Below, piece by piece: positions 8,655-16,665 of a DNA stretch of 64,000 nt. Source of the DNA: Pseudomonas brassicacearum. Lineage in GTDB: Bacteria > Pseudomonadota > Gammaproteobacteria > Pseudomonadales > Pseudomonadaceae. The stretch's first letter is position 1, and the number at the start of each line of letters is the position of its first letter. The position numbers and the translations under genes are program-made. Location of the stretch: contig NZ_MOBK01000008.1 in the NCBI RefSeq assembly GCF_003732265.1, positions 274,727 through 338,726 of the forward strand, in the 5' to 3' direction. Below the pieces are notes generated by a model that ran no database searches, was not told the DNA's origin, and saw only the letters and a program-made list of their open reading frames with translations.

Positions 8655-9680
8655 CTACAGAGCCAACGGCGCTCTTTCGCACAGTGCACTCAACGCCCGC
8701 GCCCATTGCGGGTCATCGTTCAGACACGGCACCAGCACCAATTCCTCCCCTCCCGCTTCGCGGAATTGTTCCCGCCCGCGATCACCGATCTCTTCCAGCG
8801 TCTCGATGCAATCAGCCACGAACGCCGGGCACATCACCAGAATCTTCTTCACACCGCTCTTGGCCAGTTCATCCAGGCGCGCTTCGGTGTAGGGTTCGAT
8901 CCACTTGGCCCGACCCAGACGCGACTGAAACGACACCGACCATTTGCCGTCCGGCAAGCCCATGCGCTTGGCAAACTCCGACGCCGTGCGCAGGCATTGC
9001 GCGCGATAGCAGGTGGCTAATACCGCGGGCGTTGCGTTCTTGCAGCAATCCTCGTTCTTGAAGCAATGCTTCCCCGTCGGATCGAGCTTGGTCAGGTGTC
9101 GCTCCGGCAAACCGTGGAAGCTCAGCAGCAAGTGATCGTGATCCTGCTCCAGATACGGCTTGGCCGAGGCAACCAAGGCGTCGAGGTATTCCGGCTGATC
9201 GTAAAACGGCTGGAGAATCGACAGTTGTATGTCGAGTCCTTTCTCGCGCAGCACGCGCTTGGCTTCTTCGATCACTGTCGTGGTGGTGCTGTCGGCGAAC
9301 TGTGGATAAAGCGGCGCCAGGGTGATTCTTTTGTGGCCCTGAGCCGCCAGTTGCACCAGTTTCGTTTCAATCGACGGCTCGCCATAACGCATCGCCAGCT
9401 CGACCGGACCGTGGGTCCACTGCATCGTCATGGCCTGTTGCAGGCGACGGCTGAGCACCACCAGGGGCGAGCCCTCCTCCCACCAGATCGACGCGTAGGC
9501 GTGGGCTGACTGCTCTGGGCGCTTGATCAGGATCAGCGACACCAGCAACCGGCGCACCGGCCATGGCAGGTCGATCACATACGGGTCCATCAGAAATTGA
9601 TTGAGATAGCTGCGCACATCCGCCACCGAGGTGGAGGCCGGTGAACCCAGGTTAACCAAAAGCAATGCGTGATCGGTCAT
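8655..9680 (-). CDS. hemH: ferrochelatase, with a cysteine-rich insert
   Basis: A 341-residue enzyme that inserts Fe2+ into protoporphyrin IX in the last step of haem synthesis. The start at 9680 gives the usual N-terminus (MTDHALLLVNLGSPA). The catalytic His lies in SFHGLPERH (His189), and the acidic iron-site segment CPAFVADCIETLEE lies around residues 284-297. Five Cys occur in a short internal segment (206, 212, 213, 224, 229). Such a segment is known to ligate a [2Fe-2S] cluster in one class of bacterial ferrochelatases, so a cluster is plausible but not proven here. The epimerase gene upstream ends 13 bases away, so the two probably form an operon. Confidence 0.95.
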   Translation of the reverse strand: MTDHALLLVNLGSPASTSVADVRSYLNQFLMDPYVIDLPWPVRRLLVSLILIKRPEQSAHAYASIWWEEGSPLVVLSRRLQQAMTMQWTHGPVELAMRYGEPSIETKLVQLAAQGHKRITLAPLYPQFADSTTTTVIEEAKRVLREKGLDIQLSILQPFYDQPEYLDALVASAKPYLEQDHDHLLLSFHGLPERHLTKLDPTGKHCFKNEDCCKNATPAVLATCYRAQCLRTASEFAKRMGLPDGKWSVSFQSRLGRAKWIEPYTEARLDELAKSGVKKILVMCPAFVADCIETLEEIGDRGREQFREAGGEELVLVPCLNDDPQWARALSALCERAPLAL

Positions 9681-9693
9681 GCAACGTCCTATT

Positions 9694-10596
9694 TCAAAGG
9701 CGGCTGGACAGATCGTCCAGGGCCGCGCGCAAATCGGTGAACTGGAAAGTGAAACCCGCGTCCAGCGCGCGAACCGGCAGGGCCTTCTGCCCACCCAGTA
9801 ACAACAATGACAACTCGCCAAGCCCCACTTTCAACGCCAGGGCCGGCATCGGCATAAACGCCGGGCGGTGCAGCACGCTGCCCAGCGTCTTGGCAAATTC
9901 GCGATTGCGCACCGGTTTTGGCGCGCAGGCATTATAAGGACCGCTGGCGTCATTCTGATGCAGAAGAAAATCAATCAGGGCGATTTGATCGTTGATATGA
10001 ATCCATGGCATCCACTGCCGACCATTGCCGATCGGCCCGCCCAGCCCCAGTTTGAACGGCAGCAACAGCCGCGACAAAAAGCCGCCCTCGGCCGACAATA
10101 CCAACCCGGTCCGAATGAGCACGACGCGAACTCCCAAGGCCTCGGCACGCTGGGCAGTTTCTTCCCAGGCGATGCACAACTGACTGGCGAAATCATCGAT
10201 GACCGGGGGCGAAGCCTCGGTCAGCTCACGCTCTCCTCCGTCGCCATACCAACCCACCGCAGAACCGGAGATCAACAGCGAAGGCTTTTGCTCGCGCTTT
10301 TCCAGCCACGCCAGCAGCGTTTCCGTCAGGGTGATGCGGCTGCTCCAGAGCAACGCCTTGCGCTTGTGCGTCCAGGGCCGATCGGCAATCGGTGCGCCCG
10401 CCAGATTGATAATGGCGTCCAGCGGCATCTGGTCGAGGTCCTCGAGCCGGGCAATCCCCCTGACTTGGGGGCCGCAGATTTTTGCGACTTTTTCAGGCTT
10501 GCGACTCCAGACCGTCAGGCTGTGTCCCTGACTCAACCAGTGTCTGCAGAGCTGACGTCCTATCAAACCAGTACCGCCGGTCAGCAATATGTGCAT
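9694..10596 (-). CDS. TIGR01777 family SDR-type epimerase
   Basis: A 300-residue extended short-chain dehydrogenase-like protein. The N-terminal nucleotide-binding motif TGGTGLIGRQL (residues 6-16) is intact. SGSAVGWYGDGGE (about residues 109-121) and the C-terminal DUF1731-type segment rich in Leu and Gly are typical of the family that includes E. coli YfcH. The substrate is unknown. Order with hemH matches P. aeruginosa PA4656-hemH. Its promoter region is shared with the divergent renalase gene. Confidence 0.88.
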   Translation of the reverse strand: MHILLTGGTGLIGRQLCRHWLSQGHSLTVWSRKPEKVAKICGPQVRGIARLEDLDQMPLDAIINLAGAPIADRPWTHKRKALLWSSRITLTETLLAWLEKREQKPSLLISGSAVGWYGDGGERELTEASPPVIDDFASQLCIAWEETAQRAEALGVRVVLIRTGLVLSAEGGFLSRLLLPFKLGLGGPIGNGRQWMPWIHINDQIALIDFLLHQNDASGPYNACAPKPVRNREFAKTLGSVLHRPAFMPMPALALKVGLGELSLLLLGGQKALPVRALDAGFTFQFTDLRAALDDLSSRL

Positions 10597-10721
10597 GACT
10601 TCTTCCTCGCGTGGCGTTTAACCCTGATCACTAGTCTATTTTTATAAGCAGGGATCTTTGGTATCGGGCAGGCTCTGTGTTTAACAATAGGCCAAGCTGT
10701 CAGATCGAGAACGCTAAAAGT

Positions 10722-10745
10722 TATACCAAAAAACAATATTGTACA
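10722..10745 (+). promoter_or_regulatory. LitR/PplR-type operator A overlapping the renalase promoter
   Basis: TATACC, 12 bases, TGTACA. This matches the direct-repeat consensus T(G/A)TACA-N12-TGTA(C/T)A reported for the P. putida class II LitR protein PplR1, with one mismatch in the first half. The right half overlaps a -35-like TTGTAC (10739-10744) that sits 17 bases before a -10-like TAGTCT (10762-10767). A further isolated TGTACA lies at 10767-10772. A bound protein would block the promoter of the gene at 10793. Confidence 0.7.
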
Positions 10746-10792
10746 GGTTTGAACCACGGCGTAGTCTGTACAGAAAGGTAAACGAGGCCCCT

Positions 10793-11779
10793 ATGACTGT
10801 ACCTATCGCAATCATCGGCACCGGCATCGCCGGGCTCTCAGCCGCGCAAGCCCTGACAGATACAGGGCATGTCGTGCAACTTTTTGATAAAAGCCGCGGC
10901 AGTGGCGGACGCATGTCGAGCAAGCGCAGTGATGCGGGTGCCCTGGACATGGGCGCGCAATATTTCACTGCCCGCGACCGGCGCTTCGTCACTGAGGTCC
11001 AGCGTTGGCAAGCCAACGGCTGGGTCGCCGAATGGACACCGCAGCTCTACACCTACCACGGCGGCCAGCTCAACCTGTCGCCGGACGAACAGACACGCTG
11101 GGTCGGCACGCCGCGCATGAGCGCCATCACCCGCGGCCTGCTCGGAGACCTGGAAGTACAGTTCGCCTGCCGGATCACCGAGGTCTATCGCGGTGAAGAA
11201 CACTGGCACTTGCAGGACGCCGAAGGTTTCACTCACGGTCCGTTCAGTCATGTGGTGATCGCCACGCCAGCGCCTCAAGCCACCGCATTGCTGGCCGCGG
11301 CATCGAAACTGGCCGGGGCTGCCGCCGGGGTGAAAATGGACCCGACCTGGGCCGTCGCCCTGGCGTTCGAAACACCGCTGGAAACGCCCATGGAAGGCTG
11401 TTTCGTACAGGACAGCCCGCTCGACTGGCTGGCCCGCAACCGCAGCAAACCGGGACGCGACAACACCATGGACACCTGGGTACTGCACGCGACCAGCGCC
11501 TGGAGCCGGCAACACATCGACCTGTCCAAGGAAGCGGTGATCGAGCAACTGCACGGTGCATTCGCTGAACTGCTGCACGATTCCATGCCCGCCCCGAGCT
11601 TCAGCCTCGCCCATCGCTGGCTCTATGCCCGTCCCGCCAGCAGCCACGAATGGGGCGCGCTCGCCGATGCTGACCTGGGCCTGTATGTGTGCGGCGACTG
11701 GTGCCTGTCCGGGCGAGTCGAAGGCGCCTGGCTGAGCGGTCAGGAAGCTGCTCGCCGATTGCATGAACATTTGCAGTGA
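10793..11779 (+). CDS. bacterial renalase-like FAD-dependent oxidoreductase
   Basis: A 328-residue flavoprotein with an N-terminal Rossmann motif (GTGIAGLSAAQ, from residue 9) and the KSRGSGGRMSSKR block after it. The C-terminus holds YVCGDWCLSGRVEGAWLSG, the second FAD contact. The sequence agrees closely with what I remember of the structurally studied renalase of P. syringae pv. phaseolicola, which oxidises the 2- and 6-dihydro isomers of NAD(P)H back to NAD(P)+. That would make it a repair enzyme for faulty nicotinamide cofactors. The start at 10793 has GAGG five bases upstream. It is preceded by operator A and coupled to the next gene through a GTGA overlap. Confidence 0.87.
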   Translation: MTVPIAIIGTGIAGLSAAQALTDTGHVVQLFDKSRGSGGRMSSKRSDAGALDMGAQYFTARDRRFVTEVQRWQANGWVAEWTPQLYTYHGGQLNLSPDEQTRWVGTPRMSAITRGLLGDLEVQFACRITEVYRGEEHWHLQDAEGFTHGPFSHVVIATPAPQATALLAAASKLAGAAAGVKMDPTWAVALAFETPLETPMEGCFVQDSPLDWLARNRSKPGRDNTMDTWVLHATSAWSRQHIDLSKEAVIEQLHGAFAELLHDSMPAPSFSLAHRWLYARPASSHEWGALADADLGLYVCGDWCLSGRVEGAWLSGQEAARRLHEHLQ

Positions 11780-11991
11780 ACCGCATCAATCCCGGTAAAT
11801 TGCTGCTGTCGAAATGGACAGCAGCCCATCCGCAACACCGCGAAAAACACTTTCTGGTGACCGCGTTATTCCGCGACGAGGAAGGCACGGTGCTGGAAGT
11901 CGAGTTACAGGCGGTGCTGACCCAGCGCAGTGAACGCCTCGATTGGCGAACCCTCAAGAACAGCGACACCTGGCAATTGGGCTGGAAGTAG
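11776..11991 (+). CDS. TIGR02450 family Trp-rich small protein
   Basis: A 71-residue protein that starts at a GTG overlapping the renalase stop (GTGA), which indicates translational coupling. It has the family pattern NPGKLLLSKWTA near the N-terminus, EKHFLVT in the middle, and Trp at residues 14, 57, 66 and 70. The function is unknown. I recall the family occurring near photolyase or cryptochrome genes in other bacteria, but cannot verify it here. It closes the first short light-cluster transcription unit. Confidence 0.8.
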   Translation: MNRINPGKLLLSKWTAAHPQHREKHFLVTALFRDEEGTVLEVELQAVLTQRSERLDWRTLKNSDTWQLGWK

Positions 11992-12003
11992 AACCACAAA
12001 ACT

Positions 12004-12027
12004 TATACAAATAATTTGACTTGTACA
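12004..12027 (+). promoter_or_regulatory. LitR/PplR-type operator B over the -35 region
   Basis: TATACA, 12 bases, TGTACA: a perfect match to the PplR1 direct-repeat consensus. It overlaps TTGACT (12016-12021), which lies 16 bases before TATGAT (12038-12043), a good sigma-70 promoter for the ybgA-litR-phr operon. Binding here would prevent RNA polymerase contact with the -35 box. Confidence 0.82.
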
Positions 12028-12043
12028 CCTTTGAATCTATGAT
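12016..12043 (+). promoter_or_regulatory. predicted sigma-70 promoter of the light cluster operon
   Basis: TTGACT-N16-TATGAT. Transcription would start near 12050, about 50 bases before the ATG at 12101. The promoter lies between operators B and C and overlaps B. Confidence 0.6.
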
Positions 12044-12054
12044 GAGGATTATGT

Positions 12055-12078
12055 TGTACAGAGAACAATCTCTGTACA
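12055..12078 (+). promoter_or_regulatory. LitR/PplR-type operator C just downstream of the predicted start
   Basis: TGTACA, 12 bases, TGTACA: a second perfect match, 51 bases centre to centre from operator B. It falls at roughly +5 to +28 of the predicted transcript, so B and C together bracket the promoter, an arrangement expected of a repressor. Confidence 0.82.
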
Positions 12079-12100
12079 AGTTTAGATTCGAGGTGCTTCG

Positions 12101-13063
12101 ATGCGCGATCAGCCAGCGACCCGACCAAAAATCGCCATCAGCGCCTGCCTGATGGGCGCCGAGGTTCGTTACAACGGCGGGCACAAGGAATCACGTCTGT
12201 GCAGTCGCACCCTCGCTGATCATTTCGATTTTGTCCCGGTATGCCCGGAAGTTGCCATCGGCCTCGGCATTCCCCGTGAACCGATCCGTTTGGTGGGCGA
12301 CCCGCAACATCCGCAAGCGGTCGGCAGTGTTCACGCCGAGCTTGACGTCACCCGACAGCTCACCGAATACGGCCAGACAATGGCGGGTCAGTTGAGCGAC
12401 ATTTGCGGCTACATCTTTATGCAAAAGTCCCCGTCGTGCGGCCTGGAAAGGGTCAAGGTCTATCAGGCCAACGGTGTACCGGTGGAGGGCGGCGGACGCG
12501 GTCTCTATGCCGAGGCCTTCTGTGCACGGCACCCTGACCTGCCGGTAGAAGAAGACGGCCGGCTCAACGATCCGGTGCTGCGGGAAAACTTCCTGACGCG
12601 CGTGTTTGCCTACAGCGCCTGGCAGCAATTGCTGCAAAAAGGCCTGACCCGCCGCGACCTCACCGAATTCCACTCGCGCTACAAATACCTGCTGATGGCG
12701 CATAACCCGGTGCAGTACAAAACCCTGGGCAATCTACTGGGCAACATGGGCCAGTCCGATCCTGAAGAACTCGGCCCGCGCTATTTCAGCGAACTGATGG
12801 CGGCCTTGAAAAAATGCGCCACGCGGCGCACCCATACCAACGTCCTGCAACACATCAGCGGCTACCTCAAGCAGGTCATCAGCCCTGAAGACAAACAGGA
12901 AATGCAGCACGTCATCGGCCAATACCGCCGAGGCATCGTGCCGCTGGTGGTGCCATTGACCCTGCTCAAGCACTACTTCCGCCAGTATCCGGATCCTTAC
13001 ATTGCGCAACAGGTTTACCTGCAACCGCATCCGGAAAACCTCAGCCTGCGAAACGCGATCTAA
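12101..13063 (+). CDS. YbgA-type protein (DUF523 and DUF1722)
   Basis: A 320-residue two-domain protein. Residues about 10-160 form DUF523 with its conserved ISACLMG and KSPSCGLERV cysteines, which may bind metal. Residues about 190-310 form DUF1722 (FHSRYKYLLMAHNP to the ProLeuVal-rich C-terminus). E. coli ybgA is likewise adjacent to the photolyase gene, and the fused form is common in pseudomonads. The molecular function is unknown. It is the first gene of the main light-cluster operon, 23 bases after operator C, with a GAGGTG ribosome site. The next gene starts at the base after its stop codon. Confidence 0.88.
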   Translation: MRDQPATRPKIAISACLMGAEVRYNGGHKESRLCSRTLADHFDFVPVCPEVAIGLGIPREPIRLVGDPQHPQAVGSVHAELDVTRQLTEYGQTMAGQLSDICGYIFMQKSPSCGLERVKVYQANGVPVEGGGRGLYAEAFCARHPDLPVEEDGRLNDPVLRENFLTRVFAYSAWQQLLQKGLTRRDLTEFHSRYKYLLMAHNPVQYKTLGNLLGNMGQSDPEELGPRYFSELMAALKKCATRRTHTNVLQHISGYLKQVISPEDKQEMQHVIGQYRRGIVPLVVPLTLLKHYFRQYPDPYIAQQVYLQPHPENLSLRNAI

Positions 13064-14005
13064 ATGAAATCCAAACTCGACACCAGCGCCAGCGAAGACC
13101 TCGGCGACGACTTTAAAAAGGCGCTGGACGACGGCTGGCTGCCGATCCGTGAGGTGGCGCGTCAGACCGGTGTCAACGCCGTGACACTGCGCGCCTGGGA
13201 ACGGCGCTATGGCCTGATCGTTCCGCATCGCACACCCAAGGGCCATCGGCTGTTCTCTGCCGAACACGTTCAACGCATCCTGACGATCCTCACGTGGCTC
13301 AACCGCGGCGTGGCCGTCAGCCAGGTCAAGCAACTGCTGGACACGCCGCAAGCGTTTAGCGAACCCGTTGAAAACGACTGGCAGGTGCTGCGCCAGTCGC
13401 TGCTGCACGCGGTGTCGCACCTGAACGAACGCACCCTCGATGACACCGTCAATCAAGCCATGGCGCTGTACCCACCGCGCACCTTGTGCGAGCTCCTGCT
13501 GATGCCATTGCTGGCAGAACTGGACCAGCGCTGGCAGGGCCAATTCGGCGCGCAGATGGAGCGGGCATTCTTTTATTCCTGGTTGCGCAGCAAATTCGGC
13601 GCGCGCATCTACCATAACAACCGTCAGTTGCGCGCCGCGCCACTGCTGTTGATCAATCACTCCGATGTGCCACTGGAACCTCAACTGTGGCTCACCGCCT
13701 GGCTGGTCAGCAGCGCCGATTGCCCGGTGGAGGTGTTCGACTGGCCGCTACCCGCCGGCGAACTCGCGTTGGCGGTCGATCACCTGCAAGCCCGCGGCGT
13801 ACTGCTGTATTCCAGCAAAGCCATGAACCTTTCGCAGCTGCCGAAACTATTGAATGGTGTCAGTTGCCCAAAAATGATTGCCGGACCAACGGTATGCATC
13901 CACCACGCCGAGTTGTCCGTAAAAACTACCGACATCGTTGATTTGTCCTTCGCCGAAGACCCGTTATCGGCGCATCAGGACCTGGTTCAGCGTGGGCTAA
14001 TTTAA
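13064..14005 (+). CDS. MerR-family regulator, class II LitR / PplR type
   Basis: A 313-residue regulator. Residues 27-70 are a MerR winged helix with TLRAWERRYGL (41-51) and TPKGHRLFS (57-65). The C-terminal half corresponds to the cobalamin-binding region of LitR/CarH. The usual B12 signature (Asp-x-His-x-x-Gly) is not visible: the corresponding stretch reads LLINHSDVPLEPQLW. That is the feature of class II LitR proteins such as PplR1 of P. putida, which act as light-responsive repressors without B12. I infer autoregulation, because the gene lies downstream of operators B and C. Its stop overlaps a possible photolyase ATG. Confidence 0.87.
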   Translation: MKSKLDTSASEDLGDDFKKALDDGWLPIREVARQTGVNAVTLRAWERRYGLIVPHRTPKGHRLFSAEHVQRILTILTWLNRGVAVSQVKQLLDTPQAFSEPVENDWQVLRQSLLHAVSHLNERTLDDTVNQAMALYPPRTLCELLLMPLLAELDQRWQGQFGAQMERAFFYSWLRSKFGARIYHNNRQLRAAPLLLINHSDVPLEPQLWLTAWLVSSADCPVEVFDWPLPAGELALAVDHLQARGVLLYSSKAMNLSQLPKLLNGVSCPKMIAGPTVCIHHAELSVKTTDIVDLSFAEDPLSAHQDLVQRGLI

Positions 14006-14025
14006 TGAAACGTGCGGACGCCACC

Positions 14026-15471
14026 ATGCAATTGATCTGGCTGCGCAGCGACCTGCGCCTACACGACAACACCGCCCTCTCGGCCGCCGCAGCGCGCGGC
14101 CCGACGGTGGCGGTGTATCTGTTGAGTGCGCAGCAGTGGCTGGAACACGATGATGCACCGTGCAAAGTCGATTTCTGGCTACGCAATCTGGCCGAACTGA
14201 GCCGTGCCTTGGGCGAGTTGAACATTCCCTTGCTCATCCGCAAGGCATCGCGCTGGGATGAAGCGCCGCAAGCGTTGCTCGACCTGTGCCAGCAGCTGAA
14301 GATTGATGCCGTGCACGTCAACGAGGAATACGGTATTCACGAAAGCCGTCGTGACGCGGCGGTGGCCGAAACGCTGAAAGCCCAAGGCATCGATTTCTAC
14401 AGCTACCTCGATCAACTGCTGTTCAAACCGAGCACCGTGCTGACCAAGACCGGCACCTATTTCCAGGTTTTCAGCCAGTTTCGCAAGGTCTGCTACGACC
14501 GATTGCGCGGGTCATTGCCGAGCCTGATCGCTGCACCGGCCATGCAGGCGCCATTGGCGGTCAGCAGCGACAGCATCCCATCAAGCGTTGATGGTTTCGA
14601 AACGCCGAGCGACAACTTGCGCAACCTCTGGCCCGCCGGTGAAACCGAAGCCCGACGGCGCCTCGACACCTTCGCCGACGCCCAGATCGACTACTACAAA
14701 GACGAACGCGACTTCCCGGCCAAGCCCGGCACCAGCCAGCTCTCGGCTTATCTCGCCGCCGGGGTGATTTCCCCGCGCCAATGCCTGCATGCCGCCCTGC
14801 AAACCAATCAGGGCGAATTCGAAAGCGGCAAGGTCGGCGCTGTCACCTGGATCAACGAATTGCTCTGGCGCGAGTTCTACAAACACATTCTGGTGGGTTA
14901 TCCACGGGTCTCCCGCCATCGTGCCTTTCGCCCCGAAACCGAAGCCCTGGCCTGGCGCGCCGCCCCGGAAGAACTGTTGGCCTGGCAACAAGCGCGCACC
15001 GGCCTGCCAATCATCGACGCGGCCATGCGCCAACTGCTCGAAACCGGCTGGATGCACAACCGGCTGCGCATGGTGGTGGCGATGTTCCTGACCAAGAACC
15101 TGCTGATCGACTGGCGTGAAGGCGAGCGCTTTTTCATGCGGCATTTGATCGACGGCGATCTGGCGGCGAACAACGGTGGCTGGCAGTGGAGCTCGTCCAC
15201 CGGCACCGATTCGGCGCCCTACTTCCGGATTTTCAACCCGTTGAGCCAGTCGGAGAAATTCGACGCCGAAGGCGTGTTCATCAAGCACTGGCTGCCAGAA
15301 CTGGCCGGGCTCGATAAAAAGGAAGTTCACAACCCGGCCAACCTCAGCGGGCTGTTCGGCGTGGCGGATTATCCCTCGCCGATCGTCAATCTGAGTACGT
15401 CGCGGCAACGGGCGCTGGCCGCATTCAAGGACCTGCCATCGCGACAGCAAGCAGGTGGTTTCCATGAGTGA
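14026..15471 (+). CDS. phrB: deoxyribodipyrimidine photolyase (CPD class I)
   Basis: A 481-residue flavoprotein that repairs UV-induced pyrimidine dimers with light energy. The N-terminal antenna domain begins LIWLRSDLRLHDNTAL. The FAD domain has GLPIIDAAMRQLLETGWMHN and NNGGWQWSSSTGTDSAPYFR. I prefer the ATG at 14026 from family N-termini. The ATG at 14005, overlapping the regulator stop as TAATG, would add seven residues and is a serious alternative for coupled translation. The following gene overlaps by eight bases. Light induction of phrB by LitR proteins is known in P. putida. Confidence 0.95.
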   Translation: MQLIWLRSDLRLHDNTALSAAAARGPTVAVYLLSAQQWLEHDDAPCKVDFWLRNLAELSRALGELNIPLLIRKASRWDEAPQALLDLCQQLKIDAVHVNEEYGIHESRRDAAVAETLKAQGIDFYSYLDQLLFKPSTVLTKTGTYFQVFSQFRKVCYDRLRGSLPSLIAAPAMQAPLAVSSDSIPSSVDGFETPSDNLRNLWPAGETEARRRLDTFADAQIDYYKDERDFPAKPGTSQLSAYLAAGVISPRQCLHAALQTNQGEFESGKVGAVTWINELLWREFYKHILVGYPRVSRHRAFRPETEALAWRAAPEELLAWQQARTGLPIIDAAMRQLLETGWMHNRLRMVVAMFLTKNLLIDWREGERFFMRHLIDGDLAANNGGWQWSSSTGTDSAPYFRIFNPLSQSEKFDAEGVFIKHWLPELAGLDKKEVHNPANLSGLFGVADYPSPIVNLSTSRQRALAAFKDLPSRQQAGGFHE

Positions 15472-15886
15472 TTTCCTGCGGCGTTTTGCCCAGCAGTTTG
15501 CGACCTTGGACAAGGACAATCTGCAGCACCTCAATCAGCTCTACAGCCATGACGTGCACTTCACCGATCCGCTGCATGAAGTACAGGGTCTGGTGCAACT
15601 GCGCAGCTACTTCACCGAGCTCTATAGCAATGTCTCTGAACTGCGCTTCGATTTTCACGGTTTCGACCAGATCCGTGAAGGCGAAGGGTATCTGCGCTGG
15701 GTCATGAGTTACCGCCACCCGCGCCTGGCCAACGGCCAGTTGATACGCGTGGACGGCTGTTCGCACCTGCTTTGGCGCGACAAGGTTTATCGCCATCGGG
15801 ATTACTTCGATGCCGGGGCGCTGATTTACGAACATCTACCGGTTTTGGGTCGGGCAATTGCCTGGCTGAAAAGGAGAATGGGATGA
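15464..15886 (+). CDS. SnoaL/NTF2-like protein in the light operon
   Basis: A 140-residue protein of the nuclear transport factor 2 / SnoaL fold. The pattern of an N-terminal helix (FLRRFAQQFATLD), YSHDVHFTDPLHEVQG and VDGCSHLLWRDGKVxxHRDYFD is typical. Such domains form small hydrophobic pockets and act as isomerases, hydrolases or binding proteins. The substrate is unknown. It starts inside the 3' end of phrB and ends in an ATGA overlap with the SDR gene, so it belongs to the same transcript. A role in handling a fatty acid or a pterin is only a guess from context. Confidence 0.8.
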   Translation: MSDFLRRFAQQFATLDKDNLQHLNQLYSHDVHFTDPLHEVQGLVQLRSYFTELYSNVSELRFDFHGFDQIREGEGYLRWVMSYRHPRLANGQLIRVDGCSHLLWRDKVYRHRDYFDAGALIYEHLPVLGRAIAWLKRRMG

Positions 15887-16665
15887 GCCTTACGCCTCCG
15901 CGTCGCTATTGGTTAACCGGCGCCAGCAGCGGAATTGGCGCCTCGCTGGCCGAAGAAATACTGAAAACCGGCGCTCACTTGGCCGTCAGTTCTCGCTCGG
16001 CAGCGGTGCTGAAAGTCTTGTCCCTGCGCTATCCCGGACAAGTGCTGGTGGTGCCAGGGGACCTGACCAACAGCCAGCGCGTTCGCGAGATCGGCGAACA
16101 GATCGCTGCAGATTGGGGCTCGCTGGATACGGTGATTCTCAACGCGGGCACCTGCGAATACGTCGACGTCCAGCAATTTGATTCTTCGATTGTCGAGCAC
16201 GTGGTGCGCACCAATTTGCTCGCCAGCGCCTACTGCATCGAGGCGGCGTTACCGCTGCTGCGCAAAGGCACCGCGCCACACCTTGTGGGCGTTGCCAGTA
16301 CCGTGACGTACTTGCCGCTGCCGCGCGCCGAAGCCTATGGCGCGTCGAAGGCCGGGCTGCGTTACCTGTTTGAATCGCTGCGCATTGATCTCGCGCCGGA
16401 AGGCATCGAAGTCACTGTCGTCAGCCCGGGCTTCGTCGAAACACCGCTGACCGCCAAGAATGACTTCCCGATGCCGCTCAGTTGGCCGGTGGGTAAAGCG
16501 GCTCGGCACATCTTCGCCAAACTCAAGAACCGGCCATTGGAGATCGCTTTTCCGGGACTGTTCATGGCGGTGCTATGGCCGCTGTCGAAAATGCCCAACG
16601 CGGTCAAACTGGCCATCGGCAAACGCATGGTACGCAGCCCTGCGCCGATCCAGGATCGCCCATGA
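15883..16665 (+). CDS. short-chain dehydrogenase/reductase in the light operon
   Basis: A 260-residue classical SDR. It has the cofactor motif TGASSGIG (12-19), NAG (87-89), and a catalytic Ser139, Tyr152 and Lys156 in the YGASK context. The C-terminus has a hydrophobic stretch around residues 225-240 (LFMAVLWPLSKMP), suggesting membrane association. The start at 15883 gives an ATGA overlap with the preceding gene. The substrate is unknown. Its place before an FAD desaturase-like protein and a Cfa-like methyltransferase suggests lipid or fatty-acid chemistry. Confidence 0.88.
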   Translation: MSLTPPRRYWLTGASSGIGASLAEEILKTGAHLAVSSRSAAVLKVLSLRYPGQVLVVPGDLTNSQRVREIGEQIAADWGSLDTVILNAGTCEYVDVQQFDSSIVEHVVRTNLLASAYCIEAALPLLRKGTAPHLVGVASTVTYLPLPRAEAYGASKAGLRYLFESLRIDLAPEGIEVTVVSPGFVETPLTAKNDFPMPLSWPVGKAARHIFAKLKNRPLEIAFPGLFMAVLWPLSKMPNAVKLAIGKRMVRSPAPIQDRP

